Positions 52,057 through 59,585 of a DNA stretch of 64,000 nt are shown one piece after another. The notes under the pieces were generated by a model, which did no database searches, was not told the DNA's origin, and saw only the letters and a list, made by a program, of their open reading frames with translations. This DNA is from Bradyrhizobium sp. 1 (GTDB lineage Bacteria > Pseudomonadota > Alphaproteobacteria > Rhizobiales > Xanthobacteraceae): assembly GCF_023073315.1 (NCBI RefSeq), contig NZ_JADPJH010000037.1, forward strand, positions 105,299 through 169,298. Reading direction: 5' to 3'. Within the stretch, counting starts at the first letter, position 1. Each line of letters starts with the position of its first letter. Both the position numbers and the translations under genes were made by a program.

Positions 52057-53300
52057 GCACGCATCCCGCAGTCAAGAACGGCGCCTATGACGTTGCGCGT
52101 GTGCGCCAGGACTTTCCGGCGCTCGCGATGCAGGTCTACGGCAAGCCGCTGGTGTATCTGGACAACGCGGCTTCCGCGCAGAAGCCGAGCGCCGTGCTCG
52201 ACCGCATGACGCAGGCCTATACGAGCGAATACGCCAACGTCCATCGCGGCCTGCATTACCTCGCCAATGCCGCGACCGAAGCCTATGAGGGCGGCCGTAC
52301 CAAGGTCGCGCAGTTCATCAACGCTGCGCGGACCGAGGAAGTGATCTTCACCCGCAACGCGACCGAGGCGATCAATCTGGTTGCATCGTCCTGGGGCGGG
52401 CCGAATATCAAGGACGGCGACGAGATCGTCATCTCGATCATGGAGCACCACTCCAACATCGTGCCGTGGCATTTCCTCAGGGAACGCCAGGGCGCCGTGA
52501 TCAAATGGGCGCCGGTCGACGACGAGGGCAATTTCCTCATCGACGAGTTCGAGAGGCTGCTGACGTCGAAGACCAAGCTGGTCGCGATCACGCAGATGTC
52601 GAATGCGCTCGGCACCATCGTGCCGATCAAGGATGTCGTGAAGATCGCGCACGCCCGCGGCATTCCCGTGCTGGTCGACGGCAGCCAGGGCGCGGTGCAT
52701 CTGCCCGTCGACGTCCAGGACCTCGGCTGCGACTTCTACGTCTTCACCGGCCACAAGGTGTACGGGCCGACCGGAATCGGCATTCTCTGGGCCAAGTACG
52801 ACCACCTCGTCGCGATGCGCCCCTATAATGGCGGCGGCGAGATGATCCGCGAGGTCTCGCGCGAGGTCGTCACCTATGGCGATCCCCCGCACAAATTCGA
52901 GGCGGGCACGCCCGCGATCGTCGAGGCGGTCGGCCTCGGCGCCGCCATCGACTACGTCAATTCGATCGGCAAAGAGCGCATCGCCGCCCACGAGGCCGAT
53001 CTCGTCACCTATGCTCAGGAGCGCCTGCGCGAGATCAACTCGCTGCGGCTGATCGGAACGGCCCGGGGCAAGGGCCCGGTGATCTCCTTCGAGATGAAGG
53101 GCGCACACGCCCATGACGTCGCGACCGTGATCGACCGCCAGGGCATCGCGGTCCGCGCCGGCACCCATTGCGTGATGCCGCTTTTAGAGCGGTTCAACGT
53201 CACGGCCACCTGCCGGGCCTCGTTCGGCATGTATAATACGCGGGAAGAAGTCGATCATCTGGTACAGGCGCTGTTGAAGGCGCGGGATTTGTTCGCATGA
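52053..53300 (+). CDS. sufS: Cysteine desulfurase, class II SufS
   Basis: The protein has 415 residues. Lys235 in TGHKVYGPTGIG binds PLP, and Cys373 lies in THCVMPLLERF on the short class II loop. It supplies sulfur to SufB; no sufE or sufU gene is seen here, so an acceptor must lie elsewhere. It overlaps the next gene by 4 bases. Confidence 0.95.
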   Translation: MSTHPAVKNGAYDVARVRQDFPALAMQVYGKPLVYLDNAASAQKPSAVLDRMTQAYTSEYANVHRGLHYLANAATEAYEGGRTKVAQFINAARTEEVIFTRNATEAINLVASSWGGPNIKDGDEIVISIMEHHSNIVPWHFLRERQGAVIKWAPVDDEGNFLIDEFERLLTSKTKLVAITQMSNALGTIVPIKDVVKIAHARGIPVLVDGSQGAVHLPVDVQDLGCDFYVFTGHKVYGPTGIGILWAKYDHLVAMRPYNGGGEMIREVSREVVTYGDPPHKFEAGTPAIVEAVGLGAAIDYVNSIGKERIAAHEADLVTYAQERLREINSLRLIGTARGKGPVISFEMKGAHAHDVATVIDRQGIAVRAGTHCVMPLLERFNVTATCRASFGMYNTREEVDHLVQALLKARDLFA

Positions 53301-53668
53301 GTGACACGGCCGAAGCCAAAGCCAATCCGATGGAAACCCAGTCGGCGTTGCCGCCGGAGGAGACCGAGCGTCTCACCACCGAGATCATCGCGGGCCTCAA
53401 GACCGTGTTCGATCCGGAAATCCCGGCCGACATCTACGAGCTCGGCCTGATCTACAAGGTCGAGATCAAGGACGACCGCTCGGTCGACGTCCAGATGACG
53501 CTGACGACGCCGAACTGCCCGGCTGCCGGCGAACTGCCGACCATGGTCGAGAACGCGGTCGCCAGCGTCCCCGGCGTCGGCGTGGTCGACGTCAAGGTGA
53601 TCTGGGAGCCGGCCTGGACTCCGGAACGCATGAGCGACGAGGCCCGCCTCGTCCTCAACATGTGGTGA
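53297..53668 (+). CDS. sufT: SUF system protein SufT/DUF59 (MIP18 family)
   Basis: The protein has 123 residues: a disordered N-terminus of about 25 residues, then the DUF59 fold (GLKTVFDPEIPADIYELGLIYKVEI) and TTPNCPAAGELPTMVENAV with its conserved Cys. SufT-type proteins help mature or deliver Fe-S clusters. Its ATG overlaps the sufS stop. Confidence 0.92.
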   Translation: MSDTAEAKANPMETQSALPPEETERLTTEIIAGLKTVFDPEIPADIYELGLIYKVEIKDDRSVDVQMTLTTPNCPAAGELPTMVENAVASVPGVGVVDVKVIWEPAWTPERMSDEARLVLNMW

Positions 53669-53707
53669 CGCCACCACTGCCATTGAACTTGCTCCGCAAC
53701 GGACCAC

Positions 53708-54127
53708 ATGAGTGACATGACCCAAATTTCTTCAGGCTCATCACCGGCGTCCACTCCCAAGCCAAAGCGGCCCCGGCCGCAGGTCATGCGGCTGACCGAT
53801 GCTGCCGCGCAGCGCATCAACGAGCTGACCCAGCGCGCAGACTCCGAGATCGTAGGCCTGCGCGTCGGCGTCAAGAATGGTGGCTGTGCCGGCCAGTCCT
53901 ACGTTGTCGAATACGCCCACGATGTCCGTCCGACCGACGAGATCGTCGAGGACAAGGGCGTCAAGATCCTGGTCGATCCCAAGGCCGTGCTGTTCCTGCT
54001 CGGCACCGAGATGGACTACAAGGCCGACAAGATGCAGGCCCAGTTCGTCTTCAACAACCCCAACCAGATCTCAGCCTGCGGCTGCGGCGAGTCGGTCGAG
54101 CTGCGTCCCGCCAAGATCGACGGGTAG
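53708..54127 (+). CDS. sufA: Fe-S cluster carrier SufA/HesB-IscA family
   Basis: The protein has 139 residues. The HesB domain has the three cluster ligands in NGGCAGQSY and CGCGESVEL. It carries [2Fe-2S] or [4Fe-4S] clusters to target proteins. It starts 39 bases after sufT and is the last gene of the operon, followed by a dispersed repeat. Confidence 0.93.
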   Translation: MSDMTQISSGSSPASTPKPKRPRPQVMRLTDAAAQRINELTQRADSEIVGLRVGVKNGGCAGQSYVVEYAHDVRPTDEIVEDKGVKILVDPKAVLFLLGTEMDYKADKMQAQFVFNNPNQISACGCGESVELRPAKIDG

Positions 54128-54134
54128 TTTTTCA

Positions 54135-54220
54135 CGTCATTGCGAGAAGCGAAGCGACGAAGCAATCCAGAATCCCTCCGCGGAGACACTCTGGATTGCT
54201 TCGCTTCGCTCGCAATGACG
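54135..54220. repeat. Dispersed palindromic repeat after sufA
   Basis: The left arm begins CGTCATTGCGAGAAGCG and continues with AAGCAATCCAGA; the right arm is the near-complement, with CTGGATTGCTTCGCT and GCAATGACG. It belongs to a widely recurring family that I know from Bradyrhizobium and related chromosomes. Confidence 0.82.
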
Positions 54221-54263
54221 GCGGTGCTATGAAGGCTGGCATTCTCGCCCGGGGACGCCATTC

Positions 54264-54719
54264 ATGGACCGCGAATTCCTGATCGACCTGTTCGCCGATT
54301 TCGGCCCCGTTACCATCCGAAAAATGTTCTCGGGCCACGGCATCTCCGTCGATGGCGTCAACTTTGCGCTGTCTCTGCGTGCCGGCCTGTTCTTCCGCGC
54401 CGACGAGGTGACCATCCCGGACTTTGAAGCCGAGGGGTCAAAGCCGTTCCAGTACTCGACCCGCGCCAAGACCGTGCTGGTGAACTCCTACTGGGAGTTG
54501 CCGGCGCGCCTGTTCGACGATTCCGCGGAGCTTGCGCAATGGGCGAGGGCCGCACTCGCCGCCGCCCAGCGCGCCAAGGTGAAGACGCGGCCGAAGGCGA
54601 AGAAGGCGGTGAAGAAGCAGGCGGTGGCGAAGAAGGCAGTGAAGAAAACGGCGGTGAAGAAACGACCAGCCAAGAAGGCGGTTCGTAGGGTGCGCAAAGC
54701 GAAGCGTGCCCACCATTGA
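54264..54719 (+). CDS. TfoX/Sxy N-terminal domain protein with Lys/Ala-rich tail
   Basis: The protein has 151 residues. Residues 1 to about 95 are a TfoX_N domain (LFADFGPVTIRKMFSGHGISV, FALSLRAGLFFRADE and SYWELPARLFDD). Residues about 105-151 are a Lys/Ala-rich tail with repeated AKKAVKK-like units, like histone H1 or bacterial AlgP tails. In enteric bacteria TfoX promotes competence through a different second domain, which is absent here, so the role is unclear. The final residues (VRRVRKAKRAHH) are encoded within a dispersed repeat. Confidence 0.8.
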   Translation: MDREFLIDLFADFGPVTIRKMFSGHGISVDGVNFALSLRAGLFFRADEVTIPDFEAEGSKPFQYSTRAKTVLVNSYWELPARLFDDSAELAQWARAALAAAQRAKVKTRPKAKKAVKKQAVAKKAVKKTAVKKRPAKKAVRRVRKAKRAHH

Positions 54720-54776
54720 GGTCGTTCGTGTAGGAAGATGGTGGGCACGGCGCTTGCGCGCCTTTGCGCACCCTAC
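54685..54776. repeat. Dispersed palindromic repeat overlapping the TfoX-like 3' end
   Basis: The left arm GTAGGGTGCGCAAAGCG then GTGCCCACC is answered by GGTGGGCAC and TTTGCGCACCCTAC. It spans the stop codon of the TfoX-like gene and the gap to fabA, and lies between convergent genes. Confidence 0.8.
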
Positions 54777-54782
54777 AAGACT

Positions 54783-55313
54783 TCAGTCCACGGCCTTGGT
54801 CAGGCCAACCCGCATGTCCTTCGCCGTAAAAACGCTGACGCCATCTGCAAGCACCCGACCATCGGCAATTCCGAGCACCAGCTTGCCGCGTCGGACCATG
54901 CGCATCGCGACTTCGTAGCGCACGCGCTGCGCGTTTGCTGTGATTTCGCCCGTGCACTCGACTTCGCCGACGCCGATGGCGCGGCCCTTGCCGGGGGAGC
55001 CCGACCAGCCGAGCCAGTAGCCGACCATTTGCCACATCGCATCCAGGCCAAGACTGCCCGGCATCATTTCGTCGCCGCGATAGTGGCAACCGAAGAACCA
55101 GTGGCCCGGTACAATATCGAGCTCGCCGACAATGTGGCCCTTGCGGAATTCGCCGCCGTCGAGGCTGATCTCGGTGATGCGGTCCATCATGAGCATGGGT
55201 GGGGCCGGCAATTGCGCGTTGCCCGGACCGAAATAGCCGCCTTCGCCCGATCTCAACAGCTCGTCTCTGCCGTAAGACGGTTGCGGCGTGTGGAAGTCAT
55301 GGGGATTGGGCAA
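54783..55313 (-). CDS. fabA: Beta-hydroxydecanoyl-ACP dehydratase/isomerase FabA (paralogue)
   Basis: The protein has 176 residues. Catalytic His77 is in WFFGCHYRGD and Asp91 in LGLDAMWQMVG; PGNAQLPAPPMLMMDRI is the usual N-terminal block. It dehydrates 3-hydroxydecanoyl-ACP and isomerises the product to cis-3-decenoyl-ACP for unsaturated fatty acids. The standard partner fabB is not downstream: a repeat and the TfoX-like gene are there instead. Part of the 5' coding end is repeated 1.4 kb away. It may be an additional, stand-alone copy. Confidence 0.88.
   Translation of the reverse strand: MPNPHDFHTPQPSYGRDELLRSGEGGYFGPGNAQLPAPPMLMMDRITEISLDGGEFRKGHIVGELDIVPGHWFFGCHYRGDEMMPGSLGLDAMWQMVGYWLGWSGSPGKGRAIGVGEVECTGEITANAQRVRYEVAMRMVRRGKLVLGIADGRVLADGVSVFTAKDMRVGLTKAVD
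55272..55300. repeat. fabA 5'-end sequence, first copy of a direct repeat
   Basis: These 29 bases encode residues HTPQPSY and neighbours of FabA on the minus strand. They match 26 of 29 bases at 56652-56680 in the same orientation. The centre TTGCGGCGTGTGGA is identical in both. Confidence 0.7.
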
Positions 55314-55431
55314 GACGACGTTATCTCAGTGATCTGACTGGGGAAGCGGTACGGCCACGGCTCAAGATGTTGGTCGCCCCGGATGATGTCAACCAAGCTG
55401 TCTCGCGGGTGGAAAAAGCGGGGGCGCGCGG

Positions 55432-56532
55432 CTAGTCGGCGTATTCCCGGCTGGGCACGCTGCTTGCTGCCACTTTCTCCAAACTCTCCGTGCTGGTGTT
55501 GGCTTGCGGCGCGGGCGCCCGCCGCGGCGCTCTTGCGATCCGGGGGGCATAGCCCAAAGATGCGGAGGAGATCAGGCCGTTTGCGCTCGGCCGTCGTAGC
55601 CAAGAGGTCTGGGCTGCTGGAGCGGGCGAGTTGCCTTGTGGCGGGCCCTTGGGCCACTGGATCAGACTGTCAGTGCAGGCCTTGTAGGCGACTGATCCCT
55701 TGTCCTTCTCCGCAGGTGGCGGCGTGATGAGACCGCACAGGTGGGTGATGAGGCCGGCCAGTTCGTAGATGAATTTCTCGTCCGGGATGGGTTCGTAGCC
55801 CGCGGCTCGGAGCGCTCCCATCTCCGCGACCCATGCATTCATGTTGTCGTTGCCGCGATCGTAGATCGCCCTCAAGTTCTGGACGGTCGCGTCAGTGACA
55901 CGGAATTTTTCCGGAATCTTGGCCGTCAACTCCTTCGATGCAGCGGGAGAGCTCAACCAGGCCTGAACCTCAAGCTCAACCGTATCGCGGTAGATGCCGC
56001 CGATCACCCGCCCGTACTTCAATGCCTCCTGCGCCAGCCCCACGAGCGCGCTGAGCACGTCGAGTGCGGCAACCGGCCCGGTGATACCGCCCACGACAAT
56101 GTTCAGCAGCTTCTGCGTATCCTCGATCGGGAACGACACCATCGCGAGATCGAACAGGGAGGTCGTGTAATCGACCATCAGGCTGTCGAAGTAGAAGCAA
56201 GGATCGATGCTGGCTGAAACTTTTGTTACGGGGTTGACGCCGAAGCCGCAAGCGATGACGTTTTCGACTCTCGCGGTCGCGTCACCTATCCGGATTGCGA
56301 TCAGGTCACGATCGGGACCATTCTTCGGCGACACCGAGGCGATTCTCGCGAGCGATGCCTGGAGCGCGAATGCGCGAAGCGCGCGCATGCGCTTTGAATC
56401 GGCCTTGAACCAATGATCGTCCAGTACCTTGTCGAGATAGCCGCCCCGATTGTGCAGCTCGGCGTCGAAGACCGCACAGCCGCTGTTGAGAAGACACACG
56501 AATACCAAGACGATCGAAACAAATCTCTTCAT
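55432..56532 (-). CDS. Lipoprotein of unknown function
   Basis: The protein has 366 residues from the ATG at 56532; a frame to 56640 has no signal. A lipobox follows a hydrophobic core (VLVFVCLLNSGC, then AVFDAEL). The mature protein has no recognised domain: a mixed alpha/beta region with two cysteines near VENVIACGFGVNP and ASIDPCFYFD, Gly-Pro and Ala/Leu-rich segments in the centre, LAGLITHLCGLITPPP, and a Pro/Ser/Ala-rich C-terminus. Outer-membrane anchoring is expected. A perfect 8-bp palindrome lies upstream. It is flanked on both sides by copies of a fabA 5'-end segment. Confidence 0.6.
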   Translation of the reverse strand: MKRFVSIVLVFVCLLNSGCAVFDAELHNRGGYLDKVLDDHWFKADSKRMRALRAFALQASLARIASVSPKNGPDRDLIAIRIGDATARVENVIACGFGVNPVTKVSASIDPCFYFDSLMVDYTTSLFDLAMVSFPIEDTQKLLNIVVGGITGPVAALDVLSALVGLAQEALKYGRVIGGIYRDTVELEVQAWLSSPAASKELTAKIPEKFRVTDATVQNLRAIYDRGNDNMNAWVAEMGALRAAGYEPIPDEKFIYELAGLITHLCGLITPPPAEKDKGSVAYKACTDSLIQWPKGPPQGNSPAPAAQTSWLRRPSANGLISSASLGYAPRIARAPRRAPAPQANTSTESLEKVAASSVPSREYAD

Positions 56533-56599
56533 GAAAGCGCCCCGCCCAATATGGGCAAAACAAGGCACGCTAATCTTTCCGGTGCAATCGGTTCTTTCT

Positions 56600-56624
56600 A
56601 CAACCTGAATTATCAACAGGTTGT
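56600..56624. promoter_or_regulatory. Palindrome upstream of the lipoprotein gene
   Basis: ACAACCTG (56600-56607), 9 bases, CAGGTTGT (56617-56624): a perfect 8-bp inverted repeat about 70 bases upstream of the ATG. It is a candidate operator. Confidence 0.45.
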
Positions 56625-56651
56625 CCAGAGCCTTATCCACATCGCGAGGCT

Positions 56652-56680
56652 GTAGGACGGTTGCGGCGTGTGGACGTCAA
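56652..56680. repeat. Second copy of the fabA 5'-end sequence
   Basis: The partner of 55272-55300 in direct orientation, with 26 of 29 bases identical. It has no open frame of its own here; its end overlaps the stop codon of the HxlR gene. Confidence 0.7.
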
Positions 56681-57201
56681 GCGCGTGGCTTGCGGCGTGC
56701 ATCGCTCGTGCGTCTCGGCCGCGGGGCCCGACCTTGTCGACTGGCCGTCTCGACCGCGGCCGTGCGCTGCACGGCCGTGTCGGTGGGACCAAGGATGCGT
56801 CCATCCCGCGCACGTAGCTCGAGCCTGCGCACGGGAAGGCTGGATTTCCTGTCGACCAGCAGCACGTGCGCCTCTTCAGGCGCGAAGAAAAAATCTTCGC
56901 CCCACTGCCTGAGCGCTGCCAGAACCAGGAACAGTCCGCGTCCCTTCTCGGTCAGCTCGTATTCCTGATATGGCCCGCCGTCTGTCGCGGGCACCGTGTC
57001 CATGATGCCGTGCGCCACGAGGTTGCGCAGTCGGGCCGACAGGATGTTCTTGGCGAGGCCGAGACTCTTCTGAAACTCCCCGAACCGGCGCGAGCCGTCG
57101 AAGGCGTCGCGCACGATCAGAAGCGACCACCAGTCGCCGATCGCATCCAGCGGACGCGCGACGCCGCACAGCGAATCCTTATGGCTAATTCTCTTGCCCA
57201 T
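56677..57201 (-). CDS. HxlR-family transcriptional regulator
   Basis: The protein has 174 residues from the ATG at 57201 (MGKRISHKDSLCGVARPLDAIG); a longer frame to 57384 would run across the divergent promoter region. The winged helix reads DWWSLLIVRDAFDGSRRFGEFQKSL (only its start is quoted), GLAKNILSARLRNL and YELTEKGRGLFLVL, typical of HxlR. The conserved N-terminal Cys12 (SLCGVA) may be redox- or electrophile-sensing, as in some HxlR proteins. The C-terminal 30 residues are Arg/Thr-rich. It probably represses itself and the divergent hydrolase. Confidence 0.87.
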   Translation of the reverse strand: MGKRISHKDSLCGVARPLDAIGDWWSLLIVRDAFDGSRRFGEFQKSLGLAKNILSARLRNLVAHGIMDTVPATDGGPYQEYELTEKGRGLFLVLAALRQWGEDFFFAPEEAHVLLVDRKSSLPVRRLELRARDGRILGPTDTAVQRTAAVETASRQGRAPRPRRTSDARRKPRA

Positions 57202-57252
57202 CGTGACCGGTCCGCCGCGCGCCGCCGATCGAGCGCGGCCTTCGCATTTATA

Positions 57253-57311
57253 GTGGTTGCAAACTAAAACCACAAGCGATAATGCGGTTGTCGGTTTCAA
57301 ACTAAAACCAC
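57253..57311. promoter_or_regulatory. Tandem HxlR-type operator sites in the divergent region
   Basis: CAAACTAAAACCAC occurs twice (57260-57273 and 57298-57311), 38 bases apart. Each is preceded by GGTTG or GGTTT to give a dyad (GTGGTT-N9-AACCAC and GGTTT-N7-AAACC). Two identical sites between hxlR and its divergent target are the expected layout. Confidence 0.7.
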
Positions 57312-57328
57312 GCCAAACGAGGAGCCCC

Positions 57329-58249
57329 ATGATCCAGCCTGAAGCTACGTTCGGTGGCAGCTTTGCCTTTGCACCGCATTTCACGGATGCCCCGGCCTTC
57401 CGAATGCATTTCGTCGATGAAGGACCGCGTCAGGGCGAAGTCGTCCTGTGCCTGCATGGCGAGCCGACCTGGGGCTATCTGTTCCGTCACATGATCCCGG
57501 TCTTGAGCGCGACACATCGGGTCATCGTCCCGGACCATATGGGATTTGGAAAGAGCGAGACGCCGGCCGCTCGCAGCTATTGGCTGCAGGACCATGTCGA
57601 CAATCTGGAAAAATTCGTCCTGGCGTTGGGTCTGACCGACATCACGCTCGTGATGCATGATTTCGGCGGTCCGGTCGGGATGGGACTCGCCGCACGACAT
57701 CCGCACCGCATCCGCCGGCTCATCTCGGCCAATGGTCCGACCCCGTTCGGTCAAGCCGATCTGGTCGAGCGCGTCACGGCCAACGCCGCTGTTTCGCCCT
57801 GGTTTCGCTGGATTGCCCGGGCCGAAGCGGACGGCCATCTCGAAACGGTGCTCGGTCAGCTCGGCTTCAACATCCTGAGCACGCTGAAGCTGAATGGCTT
57901 CGAGAACAACGCGATCATTACCGATGACTGGCTAGCGGCCTACGGCGCGCCCTTCGCCAATCCGGCCGAATGCCTCGGGGCGATCGGCTGGGCGAAAGGT
58001 TTTGCGACCGGCGCGCATCGCTTCGAGACGCCCGATGCCGCGGCAGATCGCGCCATCCGCAGCAGGCCGGCACTGGCGATCTGGGGCGAAGAGGACCGTA
58101 CGCTTCACGCGGCGCATTTTTTGCCGCTCTTCCAATCGATTTTCCCCGACGCGAGCGTCCATCGTCTCGCGGGAGCCGGCCATTATTGCCTCGAGGATGC
58201 GCCCGAGGCCGTCAATCATCTGATCGCGGAATTCATCAGCCAGACCTGA
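57329..58249 (+). CDS. Alpha/beta hydrolase, haloalkane-dehalogenase-like (Asp nucleophile)
   Basis: The protein has 306 residues from ATG 57329, with GAGGAG 6 bases upstream. HGEPTW (43-48) and nucleophile Asp111 in VMHDFGGPVG match haloalkane dehalogenase subfamily I. The acid is in WGEEDRTL and the catalytic base is His285 in GAGHYCLED. However, the halide-binding Trp after the nucleophile is Phe112, so true dehalogenase activity is uncertain; an epoxide hydrolase or another hydrolase is an alternative. It is controlled by the divergent HxlR gene, probably in response to an electrophile. Confidence 0.82.
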   Translation: MIQPEATFGGSFAFAPHFTDAPAFRMHFVDEGPRQGEVVLCLHGEPTWGYLFRHMIPVLSATHRVIVPDHMGFGKSETPAARSYWLQDHVDNLEKFVLALGLTDITLVMHDFGGPVGMGLAARHPHRIRRLISANGPTPFGQADLVERVTANAAVSPWFRWIARAEADGHLETVLGQLGFNILSTLKLNGFENNAIITDDWLAAYGAPFANPAECLGAIGWAKGFATGAHRFETPDAAADRAIRSRPALAIWGEEDRTLHAAHFLPLFQSIFPDASVHRLAGAGHYCLEDAPEAVNHLIAEFISQT

Positions 58250-58340
58250 TGTCGCCGGGAAACCCGGGCCGGGGAGGCCTCGCCCGGGCCCCGGTCTCCC
58301 GAGGTTTCAATTCGAAACTGATTCTGCTGGGTGGCGCCGC

Positions 58341-59408
58341 TCATGCCACCCGGCTGTGCGACTCGATCGCGAATTCCGGATCGGCTTCGCAGATCACGCG
58401 ATTGCGGCCGTTGCGCTTGGCGGCGTAGAGGCAGGCATCGGCGCGTTCGATCAGCGCGTCGGTGTCGTCGCCCTGCTTGAGCATGGAGACGCCGACGGAA
58501 ATGGTGACGCGGCCGAGGATCTCGCCGGTGGATTTCTTCTTCAATTCCTTCGCCATCACGGCGCGGCGGATGTGATCGGCCACTGTGAGGGCCTGGCGCA
58601 GCGCCGTGTTGGGCAGCACCACCGCGAACTCCTCGCCGCCATACCGCGCGGTGATGTCCTGGCCCTTGATGGTCTGCTTCAGCGAAAGGCCGACGAGCCG
58701 CAGCACCTGGTCGCCGGTGAGATGGCCGTAGGAATCGTTGAACGACTTGAAGTGATCGATGTCGAACAGCAGCAGCGACAGCGGTTCGCCCGAGGCGAGC
58801 GCACTCTGCACCGTCACGCCGATCATGCGGTCGAAATATTTGCGGTTGCCGAGGCCGGTGAGCGGATCGGTCAGGCTCTCGGCGCGGATCGCTTCCAGGC
58901 TCTGCTGGAGGTTGCTGATCTCGTTCTTCGACAGCGTCAGCCGGTCTTCCAGTGCCTTGTTGGTCTCGCGCATCTCGCTGGTCGAACGCAGCAGCGTCTC
59001 GACGATCGACTTGATCTGCTCGCGGTTCTTGGCCGATGACAGTTTTTCGGTCGCGCCCGACAGGCTGGCATCGTAGGAGCCGGTCATCCCGAGCGCTTCG
59101 CTGAGCACCGTCATGACGTCGTCGATCTCGCCGATGACGCGCGCGCCGACCTTGTCGATGCGGTCGGTGGTCTTGATGTGGGATAGATAGGTCTCGTAGA
59201 TCTGCTCGAGATCGCCTTCGGTCAGCTTGCCGTGGCGGGCCAGCGTCTCGTTGATGATCTTGTTGAGCGGGGCGTTGTAGCCGGTGGCGTAGACGTACCA
59301 GATCTCGTAATTTCGGGGAATTGCAGTCTGTCGAAGCGATCGGATTTGACCGAGCGCGACTTCGGCGAACGCCATCGTGCGTTCGTGTTCGTCGAGAACC
59401 TTGACCAC
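58341..59408 (-). CDS. Diguanylate cyclase (GGDEF domain)
   Basis: The protein has 355 residues. Residues 1 to about 165 are an alpha-helical N-terminal region with no recognised sensor (QTAIPRNYEIWYVYATGYN). A coiled coil links it to a GGDEF domain (TDPLTGLGNRKYFDRMI, FDIDHFKSFNDSYGH, active site GGEEF). The inhibitory I-site, normally RxxD five residues before GGEEF, is KGQD here, so product inhibition may be weaker. It makes cyclic di-GMP in the cytoplasm. It is convergent with the dehalogenase-like gene. Confidence 0.93.
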   Translation of the reverse strand: MVKVLDEHERTMAFAEVALGQIRSLRQTAIPRNYEIWYVYATGYNAPLNKIINETLARHGKLTEGDLEQIYETYLSHIKTTDRIDKVGARVIGEIDDVMTVLSEALGMTGSYDASLSGATEKLSSAKNREQIKSIVETLLRSTSEMRETNKALEDRLTLSKNEISNLQQSLEAIRAESLTDPLTGLGNRKYFDRMIGVTVQSALASGEPLSLLLFDIDHFKSFNDSYGHLTGDQVLRLVGLSLKQTIKGQDITARYGGEEFAVVLPNTALRQALTVADHIRRAVMAKELKKKSTGEILGRVTISVGVSMLKQGDDTDALIERADACLYAAKRNGRNRVICEADPEFAIESHSRVA

Positions 59409-59523
59409 AGAACATACCCCACGACGGTCGATGCGCCGTCGACCGCAGCAATGCTTAAATTATGTTCGTAGGCTAACGGACGATCGTGAACGGCCAGTAA
59501 ATATACGGTGGCCAATGCATCAT

Positions 59524-59564
59524 AAAAAGTGTGAAGCGCCTCGGTTCAACCGAACCAGAGGCGC
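59524..59564 (-). terminator. Terminator of the DEAD-box helicase gene
   Basis: GCGCCTC (59536-59542) pairs with GAGGCGC (59558-59564). The inner GGTTC/GAACC stem continues it, and a run of five T on the minus strand (59528-59524) follows after a short spacer. It lies 20 bases after the helicase stop. Confidence 0.65.
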
Positions 59565-59585
59565 CTTGTTACGTCCCTTGCGGCG

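Noticed and set aside
58250..58340. GC-rich dyads between the dehalogenase-like and GGDEF genes as a terminator
   Set aside because: The stems are imperfect and have no T-run in either direction, so a terminator call is not supported.
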